Source of the DNA: Zasmidium citrigriseum
Taxonomy: Eukaryota; Ascomycota; Dothideomycetes; Mycosphaerellales; Mycosphaerellaceae
DNA length: 64,000 nucleotides
Direction: 5' to 3'
Assembly: GCA_002786025.1 (NCBI GenBank)
Contig: NHNW01000032.1
Location: forward strand, 1-64,000
In this document: one piece after another, positions 52,001 through 63,758 of the stretch
Numbering within the stretch: position 1 is the first letter of the stretch
Layout of the letters: every line of letters starts with the position of its first letter
Notes under the pieces: generated by a model
The model's database searches: none
What the model was told of the DNA's origin: nothing
The model's input: the letters and a program-made list of their open reading frames with translations, nothing else
Program-made: the position numbers and the translations under genes

Positions 52001-53300
52001 GCTTGGCTGTGGTATTGCGGCAGGGGCGAGCATTCCGCGGGAGTGCAGCATTCCACGTCCGTATCCGGGCACTTGGCGGGTCTCTGGAGAGGCAGACACT
52101 GCAATAGCACTCGTCGCGGATCTCTTCTTCGAGACTTGCCAGTCTCGCTGAGTTCTTTGGCAATGGCCTTCTTGTTGCGCCGCACGCCGTTTGTGCGTAT
52201 TCCAAAGTCCTGCTATCTGGTTTGGCTCCTCTCCTGAGCTTCGCCCTCGAAGAATACCGATCTCTTCCACGGCGACTGCTGAAACAAAGCGCTGCTGATG
52301 TTGGTGCGTGAGGGTCCCGCGTCGCTGGCTATGCACGAAGGAGACAGACCCGCTCATGCTTCGATCCACCCGGCATCTTAGGCTTGAGTGCTGTAGCTGC
52401 TAAATGGAGAGAACTGATCGAGTAACGAGGACTGTGGATGCTGTTTTTGAATGAATCCTGCGACTGGGTTCATGCTGCCGACGGTTGGCGCTGTCGATCG
52501 CGAGTGTGCCGCGGCGACAGAATGCTTGCAACGAGGATGAGGGCGTCAAACGCCCGGTGAACGGCTTCAACAACGGCTTGGCCAGCAACGGCTGCTTTGC
52601 CGGGAATCTTGTCGCAGCGGGCGTTTGACTGTCACCGGCTATCAACACCATGCTGCGCGAGCTGGAGATGGTGTTCTCGCTGGACAGTCGGCCAAGCTTC
52701 ACGCAAAAGAGCCACCTCTGGACAGGACCTACTGGCGGCGATCGCCTGGTCTGGATCTGGTGTCCCTTTGTCGACGGTGACTCTCATGTGTGGTCCAGCA
52801 GCATGCAATGAGCATATCATCGAAGCCGCACTGCATCCATTGAACTGGGCCTCGTGCTTCAGCCACGACTTCCCGCTCGAACGCCACTGCTTCGAGGACG
52901 TACCTCGCCCGATCTAGCTTATCTGCTAAACGCACCATCAGCTTGCACTGGTGCTGGGATCTCCTCCTCTCGCAAGTCGCAGATGCCGCAAAACGGAAAG
53001 ATCAGGCAAAAGGTGTATCGATCAGCACAACAGCCCTGCGAGACGAGCTCGATGACCGGCACGTCGTGATGCTCAGTCGGCAGCTTTCTCTTCCAAGGGA
53101 ACGTGGTTCGAATAAGGCTGGGTCATCATTGCATACAACTGGATTCGACACGAGGGAAAGACTTGCCGTTGGGTTGGATCGTGGTTCAGACGCTTGCGGA
53201 GTACACGTCGGCGATGTTGCTGTCTGGGAGTCCTTCGTCAGCACTTGCTTCGCTTGGAGGCTCCTGAACGATTTGTGAAGTATGACAGGGGCTCAGAAAC
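49011..53300 (-). other. Probable continuation of repeat-built minus-strand gene(s), exon limits unresolved
   Basis: The minus strand holds many protein-like pieces rich in Ser, Gln and Ile, such as IQRPSMQRSNIHRID and VIQQSSIQQSNTTP (about 49.85-50.05 kb), ESSTQEVQASQCSIHRL (about 51.05-51.1 kb) and GHQQVQHAAPRHRSQPLAIE (about 51.75-51.8 kb). They are separated by stretches with donor- and acceptor-like sites. Motifs resemble one another (IQ.S spacing), as expected of diverged duplicated exons. I could not chain them in phase. Long plus-strand frames over the same area look like their shadows. Confidence 0.3.
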
Positions 53301-53329
53301 TGAAACAAAAGCCTCAGCCCGGTGAGGGA

Positions 53330-55170
53330 TGGTTGGAGAGAACCCCACCGCCCACGATCACCGGTCGCTTATTAAAAACTTTCTCATCATTGCCGGGGGT
53401 TGGATGAAGACGAAGGACATCGGGGGGACTCACGGGCATGATTGTTGACATGGTTGCGATCATTCGGACTGCTGGAGTTTGATCGAGGTAAAGTGTCGAG
53501 GCCTGCTTATCAACGATCAGCCTCGCATTCTTCATGACTTTCGCGAGGAATGGTGTGGGAATGGCAGCGGTTCAGATTTTGGAACATAAAAGCGTCAGCC
53601 CGGTGAGGGATGGTTGGAGAGAGCTCCACCGCCCACGATCACCGGTCACTCATTGAAAGATTCTCGTCATTGACGGGGCTGGGATGAAGATGAAGGGTAT
53701 CAGGAGGACTCACAGGCGCTGTTCTGTCTGGCACAGATGCGTTGAAGATGTTCTCCTGCATGGCCTGCTGCATTTTGGTCCAGACCAAGTGTCAAGATCT
53801 GTGCATATTGTGATCAGCTTCTCACTCGTTTCTCGCTTTCGACATGGAGGAGATGAGATTGACAGGGGCTCAGATTTTGGAGAACATAAGTGCGTCAGCC
53901 CGGCGAGGGATGGTTGAAGCAAACTCCACCGCCCACAATCACCAGTCGGGTATTCAGAGAAAAGGTCATCGTTGCAGGGGCTTGGGTGAATGTGAAGGAT
54001 ACCAGAAGGAACTCACAGGCATGGTTGTGGGCGGCATAGATGCGACGATCTCGCGTCGATGGGTTGGCGGGCTGCTGTCACTTGATGAGGATCCGCTGTC
54101 GAGATCTGCGAGTTGTACCGTCAGCTCAGCTTTCTATTCAACACGGACTTCTGCGATGAACGATGTGGGAGTGACAAAAGCTCAGGAGATTTACTTGGTT
54201 ACAGAAACGTATATGCGTCAGCCAAGTGAGGGATGGTTGGAGAGGACTCCACCGCCCACGATCACCAGTCGGCTCTACGGAGAAAAGGATCATCATTGCT
54301 GTGATGTGCAGAAAATGCGAGGAATTCGTGGAGTACTCACGCAATCGATGATCGGAGAGGCTCGGCTTTTGAGCGGATGTTGCACTTCTGGCGTACAAGG
54401 TCGTATGGGCATCGTCAAGCCTGGGAATGCTATCGTCAGCAACGCATCTGAGTCGAGATGTACGAACAAGTGGGTGAATGTATGGAGAGCTCAGTTATCG
54501 TTTCTTGGATGCATCATGTCGGTGAGGATGGTTAATGAAGTCGAGCTCCACCGCCCACAGTCACCAGTCGGTCGGCCGTTCGATTCATCACAGCTCAGGG
54601 ATAGGGAACATGGTTGGCACTTACGCTACTGCCTGATCTCTCCTTTCAGAGTTCGAGCGGCCGATATCGCGGTCTCGTCTTTTCGAAGCTTGGTGTCCTG
54701 GAGTTGCTGCGAGTGCTTTTGTCAGCATCAATACCCATGCGATGCCATGCGATGAAGGGGTGATAACAGTTGTGCTCAGGTGATTGTGTCAGGTTGTCCG
54801 CAGCACAGTGAGGGGATGAGTGGAAGCTAAGTTCCCTCGCCCGCCAACACCGCTTGGATATCTGTACTTATGTGTGTTCATCATTGCAAATGCTGCTCGG
54901 AGCAGCAAGGGGAATGGAGATGTGCGAGACTTACGCTGATGCTGAGATACCGTCGTCCGTGTGCTGGCGGACGCCCGAGTGCTGGCTCCCATCGAGTTCC
55001 GGAGTCTTGAGAGCCTGCGAAGAACTTCGTAAGCATCCGTTCTAAAAGCAGGCATGATTCCAGGGTGTTGGAAAGAAGAGCGCTCAGGTGATTGTGTCAG
55101 GTTGACCGCAGTCCAGTAAGGGATGGTTGAAGACAAGCTCCACCGCCCGCGATTACTGCTCGGATATCTG
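53330..55170 (-). repeat. Seven exon-intron cassettes with ~300-bp period (family C)
   Basis: The block CCACCGCCCACGATCACC (plus-strand sense) occurs near 53345, 53624, 53924, 54248, 54547, 54840 (diverged) and 55140, spacing 279-324 bp. It follows a GAGGGATGGTTGGAGAGA block; the left four copies are close to 90 % alike. On the minus strand this block lies in the intron-like part, which starts GTGAGT and ends CAG. The exon-like parts (69-89 nt) are more diverged but still alike (CTCGAC/CTTGAC start, CAGCAG). Confidence 0.8.
53434..54105 (-). CDS. Three successive cassette exons, phases compatible
   Basis: Exons 54017..54105, 53714..53798 and 53434..53502 (89, 85 and 69 nt) are separated by introns of 218 and 211 bp with GTGAGT donors and CAG acceptors. 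Read in order, the phases fit: LDSGSSSSDSSPPTHRREIV..., then ILTLGLDQNAAGHAGEHLQR..., then LDTLPRSNSSSPNDRNHVNN.... The first and third are read in the same frame of the cassette and both start LD. The second is read in another frame because exon lengths are not multiples of three. Product would be Ser/Pro/Asn-rich and disordered. Transcription is not shown. Confidence 0.4.
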
Positions 55171-58100
55171 TTTTTGTTTGTGTTCATCATTGCAAGTGCT
55201 GCGAGCAGCACAGACGAAGAAGATGCGTTGGACTTACGTTGGTATTGCCGGTGTTGCGTCTTGATCGTTGTGTCGTTCCCGAGCGAATGGGCTTTGCGAA
55301 GCAGGACGGAGGCTGAGCTGGCATGGACGGAGGCTGCGAAGGCTTGGGCGAATGCGCGACAATGGGCGATGGACCTTGGTGGTGCGGCCTTTGGTCGTGG
55401 ACGGCGATTCAATTCCCTGGTATCCAGTCCGTCAGCCTCAAGCTCCATCAACATCTTCAGCGAATCGCAGAGCAATGTGTGTAATCCAATCAGTGCAATG
55501 ACGCCTGCCACTGCTTTCACTCCAGAGGAGCTACTCGCAGCCATTGCAGATTCTTCCTCAAAGACACAGCCCTCCAGGCGGCCAATTTGTATTCCCTCGA
55601 TCCAGCTTTTGTACTCATTCCTGTTGCCGCCGGGGACGGGCACGCATCTCTTTCTGTGGATGACAAGCTCGAAGCTTGTTCGTTCGTAGGTGGTTCATCA
55701 TGGATGTGGGAGGAGATGGTTGAAGAGGGTGATTTGCGACTTACGAGGAGCGGTATGGTCGTGTTGACGGTGCTGGCGGGCCGCGCCCGGCTGACCTCGG
55801 TGTCGTGAAACGGTTTTGGAAAATCTGAGCACTGAATAGTTCAAAGATGCAAGGCTGATGGCAGTTGTGTTGTTGGAAAACCTCAGCTTACCAGGTCGTG
55901 ATCGACAAAGGTGCAGATCTGCTGTATTTGCGCAGCTGCGCAGCACGGGGCGACGCAAGCTCATCTTGAAACGCAACGGCCAGGTGACGTTTTTGCGTGT
56001 GTGAAGTGTTATCATCGTTGGACATGGTCTTCGCGGAAGGTAATTAGGATGATTACCTGGCAAGGTCGTTGGCGCCGTTTGCAGCTGAAGCGGCTGTGTT
56101 CGTATGCGGCCGTTCGCTGAATTCTGTCCTTCAACAAGTCAAGTCAGCATCAATTCCTGAAACCCATGCCAGAATCTCAAATATGAAGATATGTTGCTCA
56201 GACACTCGGAATTTTCTCGCCAAGGATCGCAGCCCTACCAGCAGCGAACCCTTCTCTTTCGGAACCACTTGGGCTCCACATACTAACCCTTGCCGCCGGT
56301 CACGGGCTTACGACGCTGTTACGAGTACGCAAAACGCGGGTGCTTCTTGCGTGCCGGGTATCATCATTGCATTGGGTTGAAAACGAAGAAAAAAGCGGTG
56401 CTTACCACTGGCTGGGTGTTCGGAGATCCGTTCGCGGTTCTTTTGATCGACATCCCTGTGGCCGACAAGTCAGCTTCCATTTTTCGATGCCCATAGTCAG
56501 GTACGAAAGAGTCTTGGTGCTCAGATATTTGGTACTCTCGTCAAAGAGCGTAGCCCTCCAGCAGCGAAACGTGTCGTTGATCTCGACACCTTGTCGTTGT
56601 ATTTTTTGAAGCTCACTCTTGCCGCCGGTTACGGGCACACGACGCTGTTCCGAGGACGCAAAAGTTGTGCGACTTTTTACGTGCCGAAGCTCATCATTGC
56701 GAGGGATGGGAGTTTGGAAGAGTTGTGGTACGTACCGTGGAGGATGGGTCGGTGGGGAGAAAGGCCGGGATCGACGGTTACTGTCTTTGAGAAGTCAGCT
56801 TGAGGCTCAGATCTGGCGTCTTGAAATGCTCGAAGGACGAAGTGTGGTGCTCAGGGGAAGAGTCCTCGTCAAAGGTGCAGCTCTGTGGCTCTTATTCCGC
56901 CGTGATGTGACTGATTGACGAGCACACATGCTGTTACGAGTACGCAGAACCCGTGCTCATTGGCGTTCTTGCGTATAGCGCTTCATCATTGCGTGAGGAT
57001 CAGGAATGGTCGGACTTACACTGTGGCGCTCATGTGCTGGACTCTCCCAAAAGGTACGTGGATGTTCTGTAGGATCGAAAGCTGGAGGTCCTGGTGTCCG
57101 AAATGTCAGCACCTGCTGTCTCTTGTCCAAAGAAGAGTACCGAAAGGATAGCCTGATGCTCAAAGATGTTTGGAACGGCAGTCTGTCGGCAAAGGCAGCC
57201 CTGCGAGGTGCTGTGCCCTGAAAGAACAAAAAGGGGCTTGACCATTCGGTGACGGGCATGCCATTTACGAGAGACGCAAAGACTCTGCGCTTCGCCGTTT
57301 CATCATTGCGAGAGTGAAGGTCGAGGCTCGGGATGCTTACCTTTTCGCTGCGAGTTGTGCTCGATCGATCGGCCGGGAAGATGAAGGGTGATGGTTTCGG
57401 TCGAGCGAAGTCCTGTTCTTTCCTGGTCAGCTTTCAGCTTCGGAACACCGCGCAAAAGCAAGAATTGCGCACGTGAAGTAATCAGATAAATGTAGAAAGT
57501 CTCTCAACAAAGGCGCAGCCCTCCGTTCCGAGGACCAGGATCCATCGATGCGGTGACGGGCACACGTCCTCTTGTGAAAACTCGGACGTCTGGTAAAAGG
57601 CAAGGTGTGACGTCCCAGTTTGTGTTGTATCATCATGTAAGGAAGACAGAAGGAGAAGGGAGGAGCATACCTTGGCTTTGGCGGAGTATTGCTCGGCGTC
57701 GCGGGATTCGTGTGGTGTATGTCTGTGAAGCGTCAGTGATATGTTCCATCCTCAGCATCACCACGCAAGAGAAGTAGATGTTCTAATCAGATATCGCCGA
57801 CCACCCCAACGGGTAAGAGCCAGATGTCGTCAAAGACGCAGCCCTCCAGGTATGAGGCATTTCGCTTCTGATGTTTTCTTCCCATCCCAGTTACGGGCAC
57901 GCGCGCTGTTCTCGAAACTCGGACGTGCGCAGACAAATCAATATGACGTCCAAGTTGGGCATGCATCATCATTGAAGGAGTGAGGAAACAATGTTCGTAA
58001 CGTACCTTGAGCTGGGCGAGTAACGTTCTGGGCCTCGTAGGCCGTCATGCGAGAGTAGCAGGTTTGCTTCGTCGGCGTCGCTCATTCGATGGTTTACGAC

Positions 58101-59612
58101 TTCTGTTTACACCTCAAGTCAGCTTCAATTCACAGCATGAGGGTCAAGCATGTTTGAAAGGCGTAGGCGTCTCCAAATCAGAGATGGAACGGGCAATATG
58201 AAAGGCTGTGTCGTCAAGCATGCAGCCCTGCGAGAGAGTCATGCCCATTCGCTGGTATGCCTGGTGCCGGATGCCGTGATCGTAGCCGGATCTCTCGGTG
58301 ACGGGCACGCATGCATGCATACGCTCACGAGTGACCCTGCGATCATTTGGTCACTCGTGCGACGGTTCATCATTGGAGGATGGGAGGGTTGAGGGACTTA
58401 CTGGGAATGGTAGACTTGCCTGGTGTTGTCGGTGTGGTTGTGTTCGTCTCCATGTCCAATTCGTTGTGCTGGACTCGCGGGAAGTTCTCGTCATCAGCAG
58501 TGTTGCGTGTCAAGGGATGGAGAGATGGGAGACTGACCTTGGGTACTTTCGTCTCATGCTTGAGGTCGTTCGTCTCCGTCGTTTGGTCAAGGTCTGTGAA
58601 GAGATCAGTCAGCAGGTGCTCTCGCTGCAGAACTCGAAAGTAAAGGCGGTTCAAAATGCAATCAGATAAGTTCACGTTTGCGCAGCTCCCTTCTCCGTTC
58701 CATCCCGACTTCGTGAACCGTGGCAGCCCTCCAAGCCGACAGTCAGATAAAACCCGCTGGGGGCAAGCTTGGTGATGAGCAGCGCCACTCGACCACATGC
58801 CCACTTTGGGCGTCTCAAGATGATATACCTCATCACAGCAGCAGTGCATGGGGAGAGCAGAGAGTGGACTTGCCTGATGCTACTTAGCAGCTAGTCCGGC
58901 AGTCGTGAAGTCTTGCAGGTTCGGAGACAACGTCGATGTTCGCGGTGGCGGCCGCAATATATCTGTATTCCAAGTCAGCTTCATCCTTCACCGAGGTGTT
59001 GATCGCTCAGAGTAATCGACGGAATGTGATCAGATATTGGCTTCGCTTGGACGCTCAGCTCTCTTTTTCGACAAAGCAGTAGCTCACGAAGACTGAAGGA
59101 AACATATGTTCTTCGATGTTGGCACACCGCTGTTTGCGATTGTCCCTCGCCGTACGCCGTCAGAAACTCGCCGAAGCTGCTTCGGACTCGACTGGCGATG
59201 GGGACCGTATCATCATGGATATAGGAGTGTGAAGAGATGTCGAGACCTGCCTTGATAGGGAGTGTTATGCAGAATGTGAATCGCTGCCGTGTGGCTCAGG
59301 TCGTCGAAGGAAGAGATCCTGTCGTCAAAGATTAGCACCGTTCCCGTCTTTTGTAGCCAACGCAAACGTCAGAGCAGATGTGCAGGGTCAGATTATGGGC
59401 GAACTTGAGCGCTAGCCTCTCGTCTTCGTCAGCCGCGGCAGCCCCTCGAAAAGGCAAGGTGCAAGATGGTCGAGAACGGGCACGCCGCGATCTTCGTCTT
59501 TCTCCTCGCCAAAGGCTACCAGTTGGCCCGGTTTTCGCAGTTCCCAGGCCGCCTCGCGATGGAGAAGGTATCATCATGTGCAGAGGTGGGGTGAGGAACG
59601 AATGTGACTTGC

Positions 59613-59766
59613 CTTGACTCGGTCGAATCCTTGCGGGTGACATGGTGATAGCGATTGCTGTGCTGTGTTCCAACAACGGCCGTGTTACAATGGTCGTTCG
59701 TAAGCGCAAGTGTGTCTTGCTTTCGTCTTCGTCCGTTTGGATGCCGCATCGTCCATGTAGAGATTT
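59613..59766 (-). CDS. Cassette exon with a GC donor
   Basis: A 154-nt exon after a CTCTCAG acceptor, open in one frame over 51 codons (starting KSLHGRCGIQTDEDESKT), ends AG followed by GCAAGT. This would be a GC-AG intron, an accepted minor class in fungi. Protein-like composition supports it. Confidence 0.35.
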
Positions 59767-61251
59767 CTGAGAGGCAGTCAGCAAATGCACCGGTGTAGTA
59801 CTCGCAGACGAATTCATGAAGAGCGGTCTGGGTTCAGAAAAAGGGGCGCCTTGCGGTCAAACTGGGGAATGCAAGGCTCTGGGATCGGCAGCGGCGCAGC
59901 CCTGAGCCATGATGCTTTGACGGGCACACACCACGATTACGGCGGATCCGCGGCACCTGACACTACTACACTACACTGGGTGCCGTGTGTGGTATCATCA
60001 AGTGGGGTCGGAGGTTGGGTGGAGAGATAGGCTTACCAAATGTTCTGCGGAGTCGTCGTGGTGAGATGTTGCTCCAATCGATCTGGCGATGTTGATCATC
60101 CTGCGAAGTGAAGTCAGCGTGTAGTCTTCAAATCCTTTGCTGGATTTCCCGTGAACATTGAGTCATTCCCTCAGACCTCCCATTTACACATCGGGGTGGC
60201 CGCTGGATTGAGTCCTGCAGGCTTCTTTTCATCCACACGTAAGGCAGATCTTGCGACGTTTCTCGTCCTGCGACGGCAACCCTCCGCATCTACTACACTA
60301 AATCTAAATTGGCGCACGGTGACGGGCACGCCCTCTCTTGCGGCGTTTGCGCTTCTCTTGTCGCGATTCATCGTCGGGAAGGATGTAGGAGAAAACGAAG
60401 GGTAGTACTAACCTTGAGAGAAGCTTCGGAGGCGGGTCGAATGGGGCTGGAGGCGTGGGCCGCGCTGATCGTTCGTGCCTTTTTCTGACCGCTCTGTGAT
60501 TTGAAGTCAGCTTCTGCACTGTCTAACATACTCTACTCGATCTCATCGATGGCAAGACCCCTCAGGATACTACTCTTCTCAAAATTTTGAAGCTCACTTT
60601 GTTCCTTTATTCACACCAGTGGCGAATCTTGCAACGTTTTTCGTCTCCCGATAGCAGCCCTTCGAGAAGTGACCATGGGCCTGCACGATGACAGGCACGC
60701 CACCTCTTTCCGGCGGTCGCTCGCAGGTTGTTGCGTGGATCATCATTGGGGCATGGGCGAGAGCGAGAGTGTGTTTGCTACTGACCTCTTGAGGGATGGA
60801 AGCTGACCGGCTCTGGGAGGGCAGGTGTGTTTGGTGGTAGTGCTTGCTGAATTCGATGTCATCATCTTTCCAGGACGATGCCCAAGTCGGCGGTGTTGGA
60901 TGTGAAGTGCAGTCGACTCCTTGCGGGCCGGCAATCGTGTCTGGTCATCTGGTCAGCCCTGCTCTCGGAGAACAATTACCTCGAACAAGGTTGCAAATGC
61001 ATCGATTCAGACAGTTCAATATCGGCGAGAGAAGCCATTGAGCCAGCTTCATCACATTGGCACCAGCAGCCCTTCGAGACTCCCTTTTGCGGGCTTGCGT
61101 ATACCGTTGAAACCATGGTAATGTCCGTCTCTTTTCTTCGTTTCCCTCTGATCTCTCTGCTCGCCCGGGAGTCTCGCAACGGGCAGCGCTGGAGCTCAGG
61201 CTCTTTGGTGTATCATCATTGTTGTGGGTTGGGAAGAGGGTGTGTACTCAC

Positions 61252-61826
61252 TGCGAGGGAAGATCGTAAGGTTGGTGCATGCGGCGTCTCGGGCGTCTTG
61301 GAAGGATATCGAGGGCGTGGTGGCGCAGAGAAGCGTCGTTCGGGGTAAGGACTGGGATACCGTATCTGTGATGTTGTTGTCAGCAGGTGCTTTTCGATCC
61401 GCGATTCCAGAACCAAGCAAAGAAAAAGTCGTATCAGACAGATAAACGCCGGATCTTGAGCGCTCCTTCTCTTCCTGTGTGCAACAGCAGCCCTTCGGAT
61501 ACCCTGCAGTTTGTGCGCCAGACTTGCCCAAGCAGGTCCATTGACAGTCAGATTCCCCATTCGAGGCTACCGTACCAGATGGAACCTGTGTTCCTCTTTT
61601 TTGATCCTCTCAATTTGGCAGGGGCCGCAACGGACACGCTGTAAGTCGGAGATGGAATGTGATGTCCCATCGATTCTCTCATCATAACGAAGTGCAAAGA
61701 GAGGGAAGAATCGCAAACGTACCTTTGGAGGTCGAGCAGACCGGACTGGAACGATTAATCGTCGCGGCGTGTTGATCGAGCATGCGAGTCCAATGACGGA
61801 GTCGTGGAGCCTGGCTTCGACAAGAT
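61252..61826 (-). CDS. Three successive cassette exons including a 33-nt micro-exon
   Basis: Exons 61723..61826 (LVEARLHDSVIGLACSINTP...), 61576..61608 (RIKKEEHRFHL) and 61252..61365 (IRYPSPYPERRFSAPPRPRY...) join in phase. The junctions after the first and second exons are phase 0. The first intron (114 bp) contains block A and the second (210 bp) block B. Signals: GTACGT, GTACGG and GTGAGT donors; CACAG and GAG acceptors. The micro-exon acceptor (TTGAG) is weak, so its exact edge is uncertain. Confidence 0.4.
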
Positions 61827-63119
61827 CTGTGGCACACTCAACGTCAGCCTTGCTCGGAATCTGAACTTTTCCAGGGGAGATCGATGTATGAATGCCAATC
61901 AGGTTCAGCAGCGCTAAACTGTCCTGTCGTCTCATGTGAACAGCAGCCCTTGAGCACCTCTTGCTTCCCTCAATGATTGATCAGAGCCCCATTGAGTGGG
62001 CCAGCTGCGGTTTCGCTAGATAGTTCTTGCTCGTGCTTTCTCGATGCCTGTTCGATCCTGATCGGAGGTGCTGTGACGGGCACGCTGTTGCTCGGAGATG
62101 GAATCCAGTATTCCATCGAGGGTCTCATCATGGCGAAGAGTGAGAAGAAAAGGAATTGCGAACGTACCTCGATGCTCCTGGTTGTCAAGACTTCGAGCCT
62201 CTTCATCATCGTTGGTGCTGTGCTGCATCGCTGGGAGCATGGAGATGCCGTTTGTGCGGAGCGGACGTGGCGGTATCTGTGACACTCTCATTGTCAGCCG
62301 TGCTCTGAACCAGCTTGTGCTTTCGCCAATGGAGTGGTGAAGTGCAGATCAGAGAGTAAGCGCCAGATCGGGAGCGCGGTGTTTCTTCTCATGTGAACAG
62401 CAGCCCTTCGGACACCCTTCAAGTACCCCAGTGGGCTGTCAGGCCCACCGAGGAAGTTGTACTCATTCCAATGAGGTTGGTCGTTATCGCAATGCAGCAG
62501 AAGATGTGCGCCTTGTCCGTACCGTGTGTCACTCCACCCTTCAGGCTTCGATCTTGGGTGTAAGAGGCCGCAACGGGCACGCTGTTGTTCGGAGATGGAA
62601 TGCTCTTCCATCGAAGATCTCATCATGCAGGGAAGGTGAGAAACAAGATGCTCACATACCTTTGTCGATGTAGTTCGAGAAGACAACAGGCTTGGGGTCC
62701 TTCGATGGTAGCTCGAGGTTGCCGATGTCGTAAGATGAAGGATAGTGCCTGCAACTTTCAACGTTAGCGAACTCCTCTCAAGATCAGCCAAAGTGTGCCA
62801 GAGCAAGTCATATTGTCAGAGTAAGGAACGCCGATCGCTAGCGCCGTCTGTCATCTCATGCGAACAGCAGCCCTTCCAACACCCTCCAAGACTTGATCGA
62901 TCCATTCGGATACGATCGTGACAACCCAATGTCACACACTTCCCGTGCCAGTCATCTTGCCTCGTGTGATTGCGGCATACCACCCTATGCCGTGCGCTCA
63001 TGCGCTGTTCGATCTTTTGGGAGAGCCGTAACGGGCACGCTGTTGTTCGGAGATGGGAGATCCTCCCATCGAGTATCTCATCATGCTGGGGCAGAGGTAG
63101 GAAGGAAGAATTGACATAC

Positions 63120-63758
63120 CGTGATTGGATGAATCGTCTCAAGGTGAGATGCAGAGGGATTTGGTCGTGTCGTTGGACCAGTCGTCCATGGCTGCGAATG
63201 TCGTTGCTGAAGTTGACGAAGTCAGAAGGCGTTCCTGCTACGCACACTGTCAGCATGATGCTTTCGTAGCTGCCCGACATATACCGGAGATCCTGCGATA
63301 TCAGTGTAAGTAGCGCCAGATCACGAGCGCCATTGCTCGTCTCATGTAGATCAGCAGCCCTTCAGGCACCGCCCGGCTTTATCATCGTTAATCCAGACAT
63401 ACGACCGTACTCACCCCTGTGGTAACATAAGCCAACTCGATTTCCTCGATTGGTCGTTGCACTTGTCTTTTCCGCACATGCGAACTGATCTTTCTGCGAC
63501 GCATGCAACGGGCACGCTGACGTTCGGATGGAGAATGTCGGTTCTCCTTGGATTCATCATGTGGATTGGGAAAGAAACGGAAGATACTGACATACCTTTG
63601 GGGCTTCAGCAGCTTGCCAGTTGCAGATCGTGTCTCGTGCACGGTATTCGCAACTGCCATATCAGGGCTGAATGACCTTGAATGTCTTGTCGGCTCGTCG
63701 TTCGGGAAGCGGGCTGCCGGGGAGGATGGATCCGGATAGGCTGGCGAGGTTCGTCGTT
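63120..63758 (-). CDS. Three successive cassette exons, best-supported run
   Basis: Exons 63596..63758 (163 nt), 63415..63493 (79 nt) and 63120..63292 (173 nt) are separated by introns of 102 bp (block A inside) and 122 bp (block B inside). Donors are GTATGT and GTGAGT, acceptors CGCAG. The frame runs without a stop through RRTSPAYPDPSSPAARF..., KISSHVRKRQVQRPIEEIEL... and DLRYMSGSYESIMLTVCVAG.... The first and third exons each end with two bases of a codon. No homology is recognised. The start of the gene lies to the right, probably beyond the window. Confidence 0.48.

Noticed and set aside
50708..52237. Plus-strand frame of 509 codons
   Set aside because: Composition is Arg/Cys/Leu/Trp-rich and unlike local proteins. 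It mirrors Ser/Gln-rich minus-strand pieces, so it is most likely their antisense shadow.
62560..62620. Conserved peptide SISEQQRAR from block A as a coding motif
   Set aside because: The frame is open and the peptide recurs in several units, but block A lies inside the intron when exons are chained in phase, so the likeness follows from intron conservation.
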